The notes below the pieces were generated by a model. The model did no database searches. It saw only the letters and a program-made list of their open reading frames with translations, and was not told the origin of the DNA. Both the position numbers and the translations under genes were made by a program. A stretch of DNA of 64,000 nt from Paenibacillus campinasensis (GTDB taxonomy: Bacteria; Bacillota; Bacilli; Paenibacillales; Paenibacillaceae), in contig NZ_NPBY01000045.1 of assembly GCF_002272015.1 (NCBI RefSeq), positions 1 through 64,000 of the forward strand, given 5' to 3'. This document shows positions 62,851-64,000 of the stretch, one piece after another; positions within the stretch are counted from its first letter, which is position 1; every line of letters begins with the position of its first letter.

Positions 62851-63699
62851 ATGGAACAACTACTGCATCATTTGCGCAATCTGGGTTTTACCGAAATTGA
62901 GTCGAAAATTATGGTCGATCTGGCTGAGCATGGACCGGCCGGAGGCTACGAGGTAGCCAAGCGTCTTGGCGCTTCCCGCTCGAATGTATATGCGGCCATG
63001 CAGCGCCTGGAGCGTCAGGGAGCGCTGGAGCGCATGTCCGGGGAACCGCTTCGTTACCGGGCGCTCAAGCCCGAGGAGCTGACCCGGACGATCTCGATGC
63101 GGGTGGAAGCGTCGCTCGCATTCGTGGAGAAGAGCCTGCCCCGGGGAGCCGGAGCGCCGTTTCTGAGCATGGAAGGGGACAAGGCGGTGCTCGATATTTT
63201 GTCCCGCGAGATTGGACGTGCCAAGCGGGAAATTATCGTGGACGTATGGCGGGAGGAAGCGGAGCTGCTTCGCGAACCGCTTGCCGAGGCGGAATCCCGG
63301 GGGGTTAGGGTGGTTTGGGCCTGCGACGGTCCGGACCACGGACTGGCCCGGACGCTGGCTTGGTCCGGCTGGGATGACCTGGGTGCGCGGAGCCGCGGTG
63401 GGCGAAAGTTCTCGTTCGTTGTGGACCGCAGCTGGTGCATGCTCGGCATGCGCGGCGGAGAACAGGAGACCGGCGCGGTCATTACCGAGCATCCGGTCAT
63501 GGCGGAGATGCTCCTGCATCACTTCACGCAACAGATGGTGCTGTTCCATCTGGAGCAGGATATGGGAGAAGAGCTTGAAGAGCGCTACGGCCCGAATTTT
63601 GAAAACATCCAGCGCGAGTATATCTCGTCCGGTTTTGTGGAGGACCGCGGTATCGATCAGCGATCTGATAAACCGGCAGAAACAGAATCTGAGGAATGA
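62851..63699 (+). CDS. TrmB-family transcriptional regulator
   Basis: A 282-residue regulator. The N-terminal winged helix is LRNLGFTEIESKIMVDLAEH followed by VAKRLGASRSNVYAAMQRLE. The C-terminal domain has PLD-like features (REIGRAKREIIVDVW) and resembles TrmB effector domains that sense sugars in archaea and bacteria. The TTG/GGGGGGACT region precedes the ATG. Its targets are unknown, and the next gene starts 188 bases later after a hairpin. Confidence 0.87.
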   Translation: MEQLLHHLRNLGFTEIESKIMVDLAEHGPAGGYEVAKRLGASRSNVYAAMQRLERQGALERMSGEPLRYRALKPEELTRTISMRVEASLAFVEKSLPRGAGAPFLSMEGDKAVLDILSREIGRAKREIIVDVWREEAELLREPLAEAESRGVRVVWACDGPDHGLARTLAWSGWDDLGARSRGGRKFSFVVDRSWCMLGMRGGEQETGAVITEHPVMAEMLLHHFTQQMVLFHLEQDMGEELEERYGPNFENIQREYISSGFVEDRGIDQRSDKPAETESEE

Positions 63700-63703
63700 A
63701 GTG

Positions 63704-63738
63704 TGGAAGTGACTTTTGTCACTTCCAGTTGCTTTTTT
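63704..63738 (+). terminator. terminator-like hairpin after the TrmB gene
   Basis: TGGAAGTGAC, TTTT, GTCACTTCCA, five bases, then TTTTTT. The displaced U tract makes it moderate. Confidence 0.7.
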
Positions 63739-63887
63739 ATAGCGTATGCTGGGTATAGGGGAATATAGCTGGGAACCGGTCCTGGCATTGTGCGGGATTC
63801 GCCCCATGTTCCCTGAATGAACGCTGCTCCGGCAGGAGATCATGAATAGGGATGGACACTGGAAGAGGAAGGGAGCTGTTATACAAC

Positions 63888-64000
63888 ATGGAATGCATCG
63901 TCCGTTTTACAGTGAACCATGCAGAAGGGCCGAAGAAGCTGCGCGGACTTATTTTCGTTGATGAGGGAAAAGCGCCGAGCACGGACCAGCTGCTGGATAT
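63888..64000 (+). CDS. start of a gene continuing past the window end
   Basis: An open frame from ATG 63888 runs to the window edge: MECIVRFTVNHAEGPKKLRG then LIFVDEGKAPSTDQLLD. AGGAAGGGAG lies 12 bases upstream. The visible 37 residues are not enough to identify it. Confidence 0.5.
   Translation, partial: MECIVRFTVNHAEGPKKLRGLIFVDEGKAPSTDQLLD

Overview
The window looks like a chromosomal segment of a low-GC-phylum but moderately GC-rich spore former, most likely Paenibacillus or a close relative. The basis is strong AGGAGG-type ribosome binding sites, frequent TTG/GTG starts, a SleB-type cortex hydrolase, YwqA/YwqB-, YezD-, CsbD- and TnrA-like proteins, and U-rich intrinsic terminators. No plasmid origin, intact prophage, insertion sequence, CRISPR array or rRNA operon was seen. 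One tRNA (Thr, CGT) is present.

Layout. 1-5 kb: end of an upstream gene, an ECF sigma factor with its membrane-bound DUF4179 anti-sigma partner, a small haem-copper-oxidase-like membrane protein, a lactonase-family propeller and a SleB-type hydrolase. 5-8.5 kb: sulfate uptake operon (binding lipoprotein, CysT, CysW, YezD) in which cysT carries a one-base frameshift. 8.6-20.7 kb: single genes including two uncharacterised membrane or secreted proteins, NAD(P)HX repair enzyme Nnr with an unusual insertion, short-chain dehydrogenase, FMN reductase, CYP152-type peroxygenase and AAA ATPases. 20.9-25.3 kb: class I ribonucleotide reductase nrdA-nrdB. Its leader combines NrdR boxes, a cobalamin riboswitch and an intrinsic terminator, and its intergenic spacer carries repeats. 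25.6-34 kb: thiamine-binding protein, tRNA-Thr, TrmO, DinB, a heterodimeric ABC exporter and a catalase. 34.4-42 kb: LacI-family regulator with a complete Opp/Dpp-type uptake system, probably for oligosaccharides. 42-48.3 kb: holin-like protein, HAD nucleotidase, GNAT, polyol-type dehydrogenase, and a 969-residue fibre-like protein made of about 150 five-residue repeats. 48.8-52.7 kb: tatC and a TnrA-like regulator divergent from a Tat-exported amine/L-amino-acid oxidase, a secreted RidA and tatA. 53-64 kb: CsbD, GyrI-like protein, a cytosolic RidA, an SNF2 helicase with its SWIM-domain partner, a D,D-carboxypeptidase, a zinc-ribbon protein, a TrmB-like regulator and the start of another gene.

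How genes work together. Two groups stand out. First, class I ribonucleotide reductase appears to be under dual control: NrdR repression at the promoter and cobalamin-triggered premature termination in the leader. This implies a B12-dependent class II reductase elsewhere in the genome. Second, the divergent tatC/tnrA-like and oxidase/ridA/tatA cluster reads as a self-contained extracellular amino-acid deamination module. A Tat-exported flavin oxidase would make imino acids, a Sec-exported RidA would hydrolyse them to keto acids and ammonia, dedicated TatA/TatC would export the oxidase, and a nitrogen-type MerR regulator may control it. A good TnrA/GlnR-like site lies about 50 bases before the likely transcription start. 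Several intergenic regions hold tandem repeats with different periods (40, 9, 84 and 107 bases), an unusual density for one 64-kb stretch.
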